64,000 nucleotides of DNA from Angelakisella massiliensis (GTDB lineage: Bacteria > Bacillota > Clostridia > Oscillospirales > Ruminococcaceae), in the NCBI RefSeq assembly GCF_900104675.1, contig NZ_LT629944.1, positions 828,199 to 892,198 of the forward strand, in the 5' to 3' direction. Under the pieces are notes generated by a model, which had not been told where the DNA came from, made no database searches, and saw only the letters and a program-made list of their open reading frames with translations. Numbering within the stretch: the stretch's first letter is position 1; each line of letters opens with the position of its first letter. Below, piece by piece: positions 1-6,379 of this stretch. The translations under genes and the position numbers were made by a program.

Positions 1-43
1 CTGGTACGCTCGGAAAATCGCTTCAAGTCGCCCCTCCGCTCCG

Positions 44-200
44 ACGCGGGGACAAAGTTCATTTCGTTCCGGTCCTCTAAGCGAGGACCATCCACTCCAT
101 TTCCTTGCCCCCGCTTCTCCGAAAAAAGTCCCGCTTGCTTCGCCTGCTCGGTTGGTAAACGCCCTCACAACGGCTCCACTGCGCTAGCAACTTTTTTCGG
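44..200 (+). repeat. Structured repeat A, copy 1
   Basis: The right half (119-200) is bounded by CCGAAAAAAGT on the left and GCTAGCAACTTTTTTCGG on the right, so the ends are inverted repeats. The left half carries a hairpin with arms GGTCCTC and GAGGACC. The same layout recurs at 326-473 and, inverted, at 827-985. No open reading frame is conserved between copies, so this is a DNA or RNA structural repeat rather than a gene. Confidence 0.7.
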
Positions 201-325
201 TATGCTAAGGTAGTTTTAGTTGCCGCCTGACACACGGGGGCGGCATTCCCTCGCTCCGACCCACAGCAGGAAGTACAGATACCGCCGCCTTGCTAATACC
301 GGAATTCCGCTGCCGCCCTCGCAGA

Positions 326-473
326 CGCAAAGTCCGCTATGCTCCGGTCCCCTGTACGGGGACCATCCGCCCGCTCCCTTGCGTCTGCTCCTCCGGAAAA
401 AGTCACGCTTGCTCCGGCTGCTCGGTTGTAAACGCCCTCCCGACGCCTCCGCTGCGCTAGCAACTTTTTCCGG
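326..473 (+). repeat. Structured repeat A, copy 2
   Basis: It has the same architecture as the copy at 44-200: a hairpin with arms GGTCCCC and GGGGACC, then a block bounded by CCGGAAAAAGT (393-403) and GCTAGCAACTTTTTCCGG (456-473). The hairpin stem differs from copy 1 by a compensated pair (T-A in one, C-G in the other), and the end motifs changed together from CGAAAAAA/TTTTTTCG to CGGAAAAA/TTTTTCCG. Confidence 0.7.
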
Positions 474-575
474 GCGACGGTGTTTTTATTTGATGCGGAA
501 CCGGTATTCCGTTGCGCGGATAAGGTAGAATTCAAATCCGCCACGGGCGGATAGGGCTTGAGACAAAAGTGAGCG

Positions 576-640
576 GACAGGACTTCTCCTCTGCAAAACT
601 CCAGTTTCGTTCTTTTATGGGCGGCGGATAAACCGCCGCC
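576..640 (+). repeat. Structured repeat B, copy 1
   Basis: It shares an ordered set of short blocks (GGACTTCTCC-like, CTGCAAA, CAGTTTCGTTCTTTT) with 696-767. It ends in a hairpin with arms GGCGGCGG (620-627) and CCGCCGCC (633-640). Function unknown; the hairpin could act as a transcription terminator. Confidence 0.5.
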
Positions 641-695
641 AGCGGGTCTCCCCCAGCTTTTCAGAAAACTACGGGGTTTGTAAGCTGAAATGAGA

Positions 696-767
696 TGATA
701 AGTCCCTTTTCCTGCAAACCGACAGTTTCGCTCTCTTTTGGGGGCGGCGCAGCTTAGCTGCGCCGCC
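696..767 (+). repeat. Structured repeat B, copy 2
   Basis: Same order of blocks as 576-640, ending in a longer perfect hairpin with arms GGCGGCGCAGC (743-753) and GCTGCGCCGCC (757-767) and a 3-nt loop. The arms differ from copy 1 but still pair, so it is the structure that is kept. Confidence 0.5.
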
Positions 768-826
768 TTTAAGCCGCACATTTGCGGTACTACCAAAATT
801 CCCTCTTGAATTTTAATGGCCTTCGC

Positions 827-985
827 CCGAAAAAAGTTGCTAGCGACCAGACGGCGTCAATAAGGCGCGCTTGCAAGCCTTTAGCTGGACGGGAGCGGGA
901 CTTTTTTCGGAGGAGCGGGGGCAAGGAAATGGAGTGGATGGTCCCCCCACAGGGGACCGTAACGGAATGGACTTTGCCCCCGCGA
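827..985 (-). repeat. Structured repeat A, copy 3 (inverted)
   Basis: Read on the minus strand it follows the same order as copies 1 and 2: a G/C-rich segment, a GGTCCCC/GGGGACC hairpin, then a block running from CCGAAAAAAGTCCCGC (near 910) to GCTAGCAACTTTTTTCGG (near 827). The middle of the block is unrelated to the other copies, while the boundaries and the left hairpin are kept. Confidence 0.65.
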
Positions 986-1267
986 GCAGCGAGTGGATTG
1001 TCTGGCTTTACCCAGACAACCGGCGAGCGGGCGGTTTTGGCGATACTCTGATAGAAACACAAACCAGCCTTTCAGCCCGTTCCCCTTAACACTGAAAAGT
1101 ACCAACAAAAACTGTGGCCGGCACTTTCTCTGACTAACCAGATCGTGATCGCCTCAACTATGGGTTTCCAAAGGGACGAGTCCCTTTGGGCGCATCCCCT
1201 TCCCGTATCCCTTTCGCATCCCTCGTATTCCTCCTGCACAAACCTTCGTCCTTGCTATTCCAGCGGC

Positions 1268-1283
1268 AAAATCAGCTGATTTT
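1268..1283 (-). terminator. Possible terminator palindrome after ruvB
   Basis: The perfect 16-bp palindrome AAAATCAGCTGATTTT extends to a GGTAAAATCAGC/GCTGATTTTGCC-type hairpin on the minus strand, 44 bp past the ruvB stop codon. No U-run follows, so it may be a weak terminator, an mRNA 3' stem or a protein site. Confidence 0.35.
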
Positions 1284-1326
1284 ACCCCAATCTATGCTTT
1301 TTCTTATGGAAAGGTGCGCCGTTATT

Positions 1327-2394
1327 TTAAAAGGTCAGCTGGCTGGATGCCACGCCGCTGCCTGCTGCCGGGGTCAGGCCCAGGTGCTCATAAGCTTTGA
1401 GGGTGACGCACCGTCCGCGGCTGGTCCGGCTGAGGAAGCCTTCCTGCATCAGGTAGGGCTCATAGACATCCTCAATGGTGACGCTTTCCTCCCCCACTGC
1501 TGCCGCCAAGGTATCCAACCCTACCGGGCCGCCGTTGTAGGCCTTGATGATGGTGGTAAGAATCCGCCGATCGATGTTGTCCAGGCCCATAAAGTCCACT
1601 TCCAGCCGCTCCAGGGCTTCTCCGGCAATCTCCGCCGTAATGGCCCCGTCTCCCATCACCTGGGCGAAATCCCGCACCCGCTTGAGAAACCGGTTGGCGA
1701 TACGGGGGGTGCCCCGGCTGCGGCGGGCCAGCTCCAGAGCGCCGTCCGGCTCACAGGGGATACCCAGAATACCGGCGCTGCGGGTAATGATACGGGCCAG
1801 CTCCGCCGTGGAATAGAGCTCCAGGCGGAAGATGACGCCGAAGCGGTCCCGGAGGGGACCGGTCAGCTGTCCTGCCCGGGTGGTGGCTCCCACCAGGGTG
1901 AACTTGGGCAGGTCGATACGGATGGACCGGGCGGAAGGGCCCTTGCCGATAATGATATCCAGGGCAAAGTCCTCCATGGCCGGGTAGAGGACCTCCTCCA
2001 CCGAGCGGTTGAGGCGGTGGATCTCATCAATAAAGAGGATGTCGTTTTCCTCCAGGTTGGTCAGCAACGCCGCCAGATCTCCCGGCTTCTCAATGGCCGG
2101 GCCGGATGTGATGCGGATGTTGACCCCCATCTCCCCGGCAATGATCCCTGCCAGGGTGGTTTTGCCCAGGCCGGGAGGCCCATAGAGGAGCACATGGTCC
2201 AGAGGCTCCCCCCGCATTCGGGCCGCTTCGATAAAAACCCGGAGATTTTCCTTGGCCTTCTCCTGACCGATATACTCTGCCAGGGTCTTGGGCCGGAGGG
2301 TGTTCTCCACCTCGCTGTCATCCCGGGTGTAATCCGGGGCCACGATGCGGTTTTCCAGGTCCATATCCTTTTCATGATCGAAAATATTTACCAC
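1327..2394 (-). CDS. ruvB: Holliday junction branch migration ATPase RuvB
   Basis: RuvB is the hexameric AAA+ motor that drives branch migration of Holliday junctions together with RuvA. The 355-residue protein has the family's usual size. It has the Walker A motif GPPGLGKTT (near residue 72), Walker B FIDEIHRL (near 121), the sensor stretch GATTRAG, and the C-terminal winged-helix block. The first codon used here is GTG with AGGGG upstream; an ATG ten codons later (2364) gives a 345-residue form and cannot be excluded. It is the last gene of the ruvC-ruvA-ruvB cluster, 120 bp after ruvA. Confidence 0.97.
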   Translation of the reverse strand: MVNIFDHEKDMDLENRIVAPDYTRDDSEVENTLRPKTLAEYIGQEKAKENLRVFIEAARMRGEPLDHVLLYGPPGLGKTTLAGIIAGEMGVNIRITSGPAIEKPGDLAALLTNLEENDILFIDEIHRLNRSVEEVLYPAMEDFALDIIIGKGPSARSIRIDLPKFTLVGATTRAGQLTGPLRDRFGVIFRLELYSTAELARIITRSAGILGIPCEPDGALELARRSRGTPRIANRFLKRVRDFAQVMGDGAITAEIAGEALERLEVDFMGLDNIDRRILTTIIKAYNGGPVGLDTLAAAVGEESVTIEDVYEPYLMQEGFLSRTSRGRCVTLKAYEHLGLTPAAGSGVASSQLTF

Positions 2395-2514
2395 AGCTTT
2401 TCCCCCTGCCCCTTCAGAGACTTTTTCTCAAACAAATCATGGCATCTGCTGCAAAAATTTCTTTCCATGTGCGGAACTGAAAGGCAAAAAAACAGCATAC
2501 TTATTTGAAGCAGC

Positions 2515-3126
2515 TCACAGATTTCTGGACAGCTTTTTCAGCGCCGCCTTGATCAGCTCGTCCGCCGGCAGCGACCGGTCCAGACGTGCCACCACCGCCG
2601 CGGCGTCAGTCTGGCTGTAGCCCAGCGTCACCAGGGCGCCAATGGCTTCTCCCTGGGCGGAAAGCTCCCCATCCGCGTTCTCAGTCAGGTTGAATACAGC
2701 TCCTGTCAACCCCTTGGCCGCATCGTCGCTGCCCACCTTGTCCTTCAGCTCCAGGATGATCCGCTGCGCGATTTTGGGACCCACGCCCGGGACCTTCAGG
2801 GCCTTGACATCCCCCGCCGCGATGCTCAGCAGCAGCCGCTGGGGTGTGGTGCCGGAAAGAATGGATACCGCCACCTTGGGACCCACCCCGGAAACAGTGA
2901 TGAGCATCCGAAAGCACCTCAGCTCCTCCTCAGTGGCAAATCCGTACAGCTCCAGCACATCCTCCCGCAGATACAGATGGGTCAGCAGTGTCACCTGGCT
3001 GCCCCGGGGCGGCAGACTGGCCAGCGTATTGGTAGTGGAGGTGCATTTATAGCCCACCCCTCCGGCTTCCACCACAGCGTAGCCCGGCTCCACCACCAGC
3101 AGCTTTCCCGTTACACTATAGATCAT
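2515..3126 (-). CDS. ruvA: Holliday junction DNA helicase subunit RuvA
   Basis: RuvA binds four-way junctions as a tetramer and loads RuvB. The 203-residue protein begins MIYSVTGKLLVVEPGYAVVE, the N-terminal OB-fold. It carries two helix-hairpin-helix blocks (around LITVSGVGPKVAVSIL and KVPGVGPKIAQRIILELK) and the C-terminal domain III (ALVTLGYSQTDAAAVV), which contacts RuvB. It starts 6 bp after the ruvC stop codon, which implies one transcript and coupled translation. Confidence 0.97.
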   Translation of the reverse strand: MIYSVTGKLLVVEPGYAVVEAGGVGYKCTSTTNTLASLPPRGSQVTLLTHLYLREDVLELYGFATEEELRCFRMLITVSGVGPKVAVSILSGTTPQRLLLSIAAGDVKALKVPGVGPKIAQRIILELKDKVGSDDAAKGLTGAVFNLTENADGELSAQGEAIGALVTLGYSQTDAAAVVARLDRSLPADELIKAALKKLSRNL

Positions 3127-3132
3127 GGTTTC

Positions 3133-3636
3133 TCACCTCAGCAAATCGAGTTTCCGGGTCAGATTGGAGGACCCGGTGTGTCCGTGACAGATGGCCACCG
3201 CCAGGGCATCGGCGGTATCGTCAGGACGGGGGACCGCCTTCAGGCCCAGCAGCCGGCGGGTCATCTCCATCACCTGGGCCTTTTCCGCCTTGCCGTAGCC
3301 CACCACCGCCTGCTTGACCTGCATGGGGGTATACTGAAAGGTAGGCACACCTGCCTGACAGGCCGCCAGCAGAATCACACCCCTGGCCTGGGCCACATCA
3401 ATACCGGTGGTCTTGTTGTTGGTAAAGAACAGCTGCTCCACCGCCATGGCCTCAGGCCGGGTCCGCTCCAGCAGTTCTGTCATATCGTCATAGATCATCT
3501 TCAGCCGCTGGGTGAATTCCATCCCCGCCGGGGTAGTGATTGCCCCGTACTCCACTGTGCGGAAGCGGCTGGAAGCATAGTCCAGCGCCCCATAGCCCAC
3601 AATGGCATAGCCGGGATCGATGCCTAAAATACGCAC
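3133..3636 (-). CDS. ruvC: Crossover junction endodeoxyribonuclease RuvC
   Basis: RuvC resolves Holliday junctions by symmetric nicking. The 167-residue protein has the RNase H-like fold signature: MRILGIDPGYAIVGYG with the first catalytic Asp (residue 7), the conserved VEQLFF Glu near residue 67, and the PDDTADALAVAICH block carrying the last acidic residues near the C-terminus. It is the first gene of the ruvCAB operon, with a consensus-like promoter just upstream (3677-3705). Confidence 0.97.
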   Translation of the reverse strand: MRILGIDPGYAIVGYGALDYASSRFRTVEYGAITTPAGMEFTQRLKMIYDDMTELLERTRPEAMAVEQLFFTNNKTTGIDVAQARGVILLAACQAGVPTFQYTPMQVKQAVVGYGKAEKAQVMEMTRRLLGLKAVPRPDDTADALAVAICHGHTGSSNLTRKLDLLR

Positions 3637-3676
3637 GTTTTCCGTTCCTCCAGAATCACAGAGTGATACAGTTTAT

Positions 3677-3705
3677 ATTATATCATGTTTGGTATATTGG
3701 CACAA
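3677..3705 (-). promoter_or_regulatory. Sigma-A type promoter of ruvCAB
   Basis: On the minus strand there is a -35 element TTGTGC (3700-3705), a 17-bp spacer and a perfect -10 element TATAAT (3677-3682), 41 bp upstream of the ruvC start. No LexA/SOS box was recognised. Confidence 0.6.
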
Positions 3706-3762
3706 GAACCAATGGGGCGTTTATGGAATTTTAACAACTTCTGTCAAAAAGCAAAAAAACAC

Positions 3763-3791
3763 TTGATTTTTGGTTTTTCCTTGTGTATAAT
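3763..3791 (+). promoter_or_regulatory. Promoter of the tRNA-Val gene
   Basis: -35 TTGATT (3763-3768), a 17-bp spacer and a perfect -10 TATAAT (3786-3791), followed 43 bp later by the mature 5' end of the tRNA. It is divergent from the ruvC promoter. Confidence 0.7.
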
Positions 3792-3834
3792 ATAGCTTGT
3801 TCTCGGGCAAAAATGTCTTCGAGAGACAGAATAT

Positions 3835-3910
3835 GGACGTTTAGCTCAGCTGGTAGAGCTTCCGCTTGACGTGCGGAAGGTCGGGGATTCGAGTTCCTCA
3901 ACGTCCACCA
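3835..3910 (+). tRNA. tRNA-Val (anticodon GAC)
   Basis: The full cloverleaf is visible. The acceptor stem GGACGTT pairs with AACGTCC. The D-arm is GCTC/GAGC, the anticodon stem TCCGC/GCGGA encloses loop TTGACGT (anticodon GAC), and the T-arm GGGGA/TCCTC encloses TTCGAGT. The discriminator A and the CCA end are encoded. It reads valine codons GUC and GUU. It is a single-gene unit between its own promoter and a strong terminator. Confidence 0.97.
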
Positions 3911-3916
3911 AGGAAG

Positions 3917-3948
3917 AAATCCCTGCAATAGCGGGGGTTTCTTTTTTT
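3917..3948 (+). terminator. Rho-independent terminator of tRNA-Val
   Basis: Stem AAATCCCTGC (3917-3926), loop AATA, stem GCGGGGGTTT (3931-3940) with two G-U pairs, then C and a run of seven T, starting 7 bp after the tRNA. Confidence 0.85.
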
Positions 3949-4203
3949 GCTTTTTGGCGGGCAGCACTGCCTTTTATAAAAAAACAGCCGCTCTGTGGAT
4001 CTTCTTTGGCAGGCTCTGCAGACCGGTGATTTTTTATACTTTTTGGAAATTTTGGACCTGAACGCCGCCACCTGATTCTCTCCCGACAGACTGCCCCATG
4101 GCCCTTCCGGACAGGGGGCGGAGGCGCTTTTACAGTATCCCGCCTGTCGTTCTTTGGCTGTGGGGATGGGGCGCGTCAAGAGCAATCCCTGTACTTTTTT
4201 ATT

Positions 4204-4446
4204 TCACTTCTCTCCTCTTGCCTTTCGAAGCAGCGCCACGGCCTCCTCCTTTTTCAGCACCCTGCCGCTGGACAATACCTTACCATCTACCACCAGCGCG
4301 GGGGTGCTCATCACACCATAAGCGGCGATCTGGGCAAAATCAGTCACATGATCTATCGCCGTATCCATGCCCAACTCCTCCAAAGCGGCCCGGACAGCCT
4401 CCTCCAGCCCATTGCATTTTGCGCAGCCGGAACCCAGCACCTTCAC
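4204..4446 (-). CDS. Small thioredoxin-like redox protein
   Basis: The 80-residue protein belongs to the small 'redox-active disulfide protein 2' / archaeal-type glutaredoxin family. It has an N-terminal beta strand MKVLGSGCAKCNGLEEAV with a CxxC pair (Cys8, Cys11), the cis-Pro loop VMSTPALVVDGKV, and a C-terminal helix KKEEAVALLRKA. It lies downstream of the ArsR gene, and an exact copy of the ArsR-type operator sits 15 bp upstream of its start. A role in thiol or metal(loid) stress under ArsR control is therefore likely, by inference. A permease or reductase usually found with such genes is absent here. Confidence 0.8.
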   Translation of the reverse strand: MKVLGSGCAKCNGLEEAVRAALEELGMDTAIDHVTDFAQIAAYGVMSTPALVVDGKVLSSGRVLKKEEAVALLRKARGEK

Positions 4447-4460
4447 TCCTTTTCATTCAT

Positions 4461-4476
4461 ATCAAAAATTTTTGAT
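4461..4476. promoter_or_regulatory. ArsR-type operator upstream of the thioredoxin-like gene
   Basis: Perfect 16-bp palindrome ATCAAAAATTTTTGAT, identical to the core of the site at 4992-5009 in front of the ArsR gene. ATCAA...TTGAT inverted repeats are typical operators of ArsR/SmtB repressors in Firmicutes. Confidence 0.75.
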
Positions 4477-4491
4477 GTTTTGTGCTTGAAT

Positions 4492-4518
4492 AAACGCCGC
4501 CTTTGGGGACGGCGCTTT
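4492..4518 (-). terminator. Possible terminator between arsR and the thioredoxin-like gene
   Basis: On the minus strand AAAGCGCCGTC and GGCGGCGTTT form a GC-rich hairpin followed by TTTATT. It lies 146 bp past the ArsR stop and just before the second operator, which would make the thioredoxin-like gene a separately controlled unit. Confidence 0.4.
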
Positions 4519-4663
4519 AGCTTTTGGAAAAACTTTATTTCAGAAGCTGTATCTATCTGAAGTCATAAAAGTCACAGCATACAACGGACTTTCAGCCCGC
4601 GCCCCACCCACAGAGGCGTCAAGCCCCAGGGCATCGCTGGTTTGGTAAGGAACCGGAGGGCAT

Positions 4664-4981
4664 TTATGTTTCCTCATCATCTTCATGGCTGTGCTGTTCC
4701 GTGCAGGGAGTGGTCAGCTTCCGCAGCAGCTCCACCGCTCTTTCTCTTCCCGGGGCACTGAGGCGATAATGAGTCCACTTGCCCTCCTGACGGGCTGTTA
4801 CCAGACCGGAATCACACAGGACCTTCATATGGTAGGAAAGCCCAGACTGGGTTAAGTCCATGGGTTCCAAAAGCATACAGGCGCACTTTTCCCCATCCCG
4901 CAGCTGCTCCAAAATCGCCAGGCGCTTGGGGTCACACAACGCTTTGAATACTCTGGCATCCCGCTGGTAGTCTCCCACCAT
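4664..4981 (-). CDS. ArsR/SmtB-family metal(loid)-responsive repressor
   Basis: Winged-helix repressor of about 105 residues. The recognition region ALCDPKRLAILEQL is followed by KCACML, which matches the ELCxC-type sensor site in helix alpha3 (vicinal cysteines binding As, Sb or Cd), then LTQSGLSYHMKVLCDSGLV (recognition helix) and the beta-wing RQEGKWTHYRL. Several Cys and a His-rich tail (CTEQHSHEDDEE) could add metal ligands. The start is ATG 4981; a GTG at 4987 is an alternative. Its own promoter overlaps a perfect palindromic operator, which suggests autorepression. Confidence 0.9.
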   Translation of the reverse strand: MVGDYQRDARVFKALCDPKRLAILEQLRDGEKCACMLLEPMDLTQSGLSYHMKVLCDSGLVTARQEGKWTHYRLSAPGRERAVELLRKLTTPCTEQHSHEDDEET

Positions 4982-4991
4982 TTTCACCTCA

Positions 4992-5009
4992 CATCAAAAA
5001 TTTTTGATG
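4992..5009. promoter_or_regulatory. ArsR operator (autoregulatory site)
   Basis: Perfect 18-bp palindrome CATCAAAAATTTTTGATG between the -10 element and the ArsR start codon. The same 16-bp core recurs at 4461-4476, so the two sites define a small regulon. Confidence 0.8.
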
Positions 5010-5014
5010 AATCT

Positions 5015-5043
5015 AATATATCCCCTTCTCCTTTTTTTGTCAA
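5015..5043 (-). promoter_or_regulatory. Promoter of the ArsR gene
   Basis: On the minus strand: a perfect -35 TTGACA (5038-5043), a 17-bp spacer and -10 TATATT (5015-5020). The operator begins 5 bp downstream of the -10, so bound repressor would block initiation. Confidence 0.75.
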
Positions 5044-5388
5044 GTGCTGTGCCTGTACTTTTTTATCTGCCTTTACCGCAAAAATCCGCCACCCATGGGC
5101 GGAACATATCAGGCAAATGCCGCTGGAGGCACATCTTCTTTGAGCAAAACCACTTTACTTCTGACCCTGTTGGGAATGGCAAATCAAAATTTCATGGACA
5201 ACTGCCCCTATCGCTCACCAGGTCCTCCATGACCTTTTTCCCTCTTTTTGACCTGGGAAAGGGGAAAATTCCTCTGTATCCCGTGGTGTAAAAGAATTTT
5301 GACGCCGTTTTATAGAAATGCAAAAGACCTTTGATAGACAAAAAGCGCACCGGGAAGTACAATGGAACCGGAAGGGGCGGTGGAAAGG
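5044..5388. other. Intergenic stretch upstream of the interrupted XRE gene
   Basis: No gene recognised. The open frames on the plus strand lack ribosome sites and homology that I can recognise. The right end must hold the promoter of the XRE regulator, but I could not assign clear -35/-10 boxes. Confidence 0.5.
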
Positions 5389-5517
5389 ATGGAGATCGGC
5401 GCCAAACTCAAAGGAGCGCGGATCAGCGCAAAACTGACACAGGAACAGGCGGCCCAGGCCCTGGGGGTCAGCCGCCAGACCATATCCAACTGGGAGAACG
5501 AAGTTTCACATAGTTAA
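5389..5517 (+). pseudogene. 5' fragment of an XRE-family membrane regulator, cut by mobile element 1
   Basis: ATG at 5389 follows AAAGG. The first 38 codons are a classic Cro/CI helix-turn-helix: MEIGAKLKGARISAKLTQEQ, then AAQALGVSRQTISNWENE. After Glu38 the frame runs into the mobile element and stops after four foreign codons. The natural continuation (KTYPDIISVVKMSDLYQISL) is found at 28530-29066. Joining the two parts at the shared GAA (5500-5502 and 28530-28532) restores one open frame of about 215 codons, so this was an intact gene before insertion. Confidence 0.9.
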
Positions 5518-5522
5518 GGATA
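5503..5522 (+). repeat. Left terminal arm (attL half) of mobile element 1
   Basis: GTTTCACATAGTTAAGGATA immediately follows the crossover GAA at 5500-5502. It is an inverted copy (19 of 20) of the arm at 28509-28528. In the circular form the two arms face each other around AGAA. Confidence 0.85.
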
Positions 5523-5534
5523 CCAAATCACAAA

Positions 5535-5545
5535 CCCACGCTTAC
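5535..5545. promoter_or_regulatory. Third copy of the recombinase-promoter box CCCACGCTTAC
   Basis: CCCACGCTTAC also forms both arms of the inverted repeat around the serine recombinase promoter (26817-26861). Here it is a single copy 13 bp inside the left arm, so in the circular element it lies next to attP. Confidence 0.5.
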
Positions 5546-5582
5546 ATTACTTCCAGAACATTAAATTTTGGAGGTACATCCC

Positions 5583-5822
5583 ATGAAACAACTGATTTCC
5601 TGTGAGTTTAATATCGACACCGCCTGTGTAGAACTTTACTTCACTGATGAGAGTAGGATTTCTATTGACTGCACTGCCGTTGAGAATGAAGTGGCCGATA
5701 ACCGCTTTCAGAGATCGGAATTGGATTGGTTGATTTATAATGACCCGATCGCTTATGCAGATCTTGTTCTCAATGGCGATCCCAAAAGATACCTCAAATC
5801 CGTAACGGAATACAAACAATAA
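5583..5822 (+). CDS. Small DUF6061-like protein of mobile elements
   Basis: 79-residue protein MKQLISCEFNIDTACVELYF...; the central NEVADNRFQRSELDWLIYND and the end LNGDPKRYLKSVTEYK match what I remember of the DUF6061 family, common near one end of Clostridia integrative elements. Its function is not known. The ATG at 5583 is chosen because GGAGG lies 8 bp upstream. It is the first gene inside the element's left end, alone in front of a small HTH gene. No catalytic motif or membrane segment is visible. Confidence 0.75.
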   Translation: MKQLISCEFNIDTACVELYFTDESRISIDCTAVENEVADNRFQRSELDWLIYNDPIAYADLVLNGDPKRYLKSVTEYKQ

Positions 5823-6016
5823 AAAATCATAGGGTACAGGAGCACCAGTGCAACCACTTATCGTATGCACTGGTGCTTTACATTTGTAAAATGATCGCGT
5901 GATTTCAAAGGTAAAAGTAATGCGTTCGCATAATATTTCTCGCTTTTCACAGCAAGATATGCTATAATGAAATTGTAATTTCGCCACAATGTAGTTTAGA
6001 AGATGAGGTGCAAAAA

Positions 6017-6244
6017 ATGGCAGTGTCCTATAAGAAGCTATTCAAGATTCTCATTGATCGGGATATGAAGAAAAAAGAGTTCCGCGATTTTGTCGGCATC
6101 AGCTACTCTACAATGAGCAAACTTGAAAAGGGTGAGAACACAACTGTTGAAGTGCTGGAAAAAATATGCCTCAAACTCGGATGCGGAATTGAAGATATTA
6201 TGGAAATACTCCCAGACACCACTATTTCAAAAGGCGCAGAGTAA
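6017..6244 (+). CDS. Small Cro/CI-type (XRE) repressor
   Basis: 75-residue single-domain helix-turn-helix protein. MAVSYKKLFKILIDRDMKKK is followed by EFRDFVGISYSTMSKLEKGE (the HTH), then VEVLEKICLKLGCGIEDIME, the pattern of the YozG-like subfamily. ATG 6017 is preferred; GTG 6008 would add three residues, with AGGTG overlapping it. It lies directly upstream of the defence operon on the same strand, with 135 bp between them, and could regulate that operon or the element's maintenance genes; this is inferred from position. Confidence 0.85.
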   Translation: MAVSYKKLFKILIDRDMKKKEFRDFVGISYSTMSKLEKGENTTVEVLEKICLKLGCGIEDIMEILPDTTISKGAE

Positions 6245-6379
6245 CTTTCAGAAAAAGGGTATCCACAAAATATAAGTAGGGTTTAAAGCTGTTCCCTTCC
6301 TGAATATCATCAGTATAAGTTATCCGCTTCTTCTGAGTGGAATGTGATAATATGTGATGGAAAATCATGAGGTGTTACC

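Larger units (their letters stand above)
1..1326. other. Non-coding region rich in structured repeats
   Basis: I see no credible protein gene here. The open frames are low-complexity and Arg/Pro-rich and lack sensible ribosome sites. The stretch is made of repeat families: three copies of a module ending in AACTTTTTTCGG (two direct, one inverted), two copies of a shorter module ending in a GC-rich hairpin, and a separate perfect hairpin at about 1170-1191 (CCAAAGGGAC, GA, GTCCCTTTGG). It lies downstream of ruvB on the minus strand. The left part is cut by the window edge. Confidence 0.7.

Noticed and set aside
293-796. 167-codon minus-strand frame in the left repeat region
   Set aside because: Arg/Ala-rich composition, covers hairpin repeats, no ribosome site and no domain.
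1186-2508. 440-codon frame antisense to ruvB
   Set aside because: Shadow of the GC-rich ruvB gene in the complementary frame.
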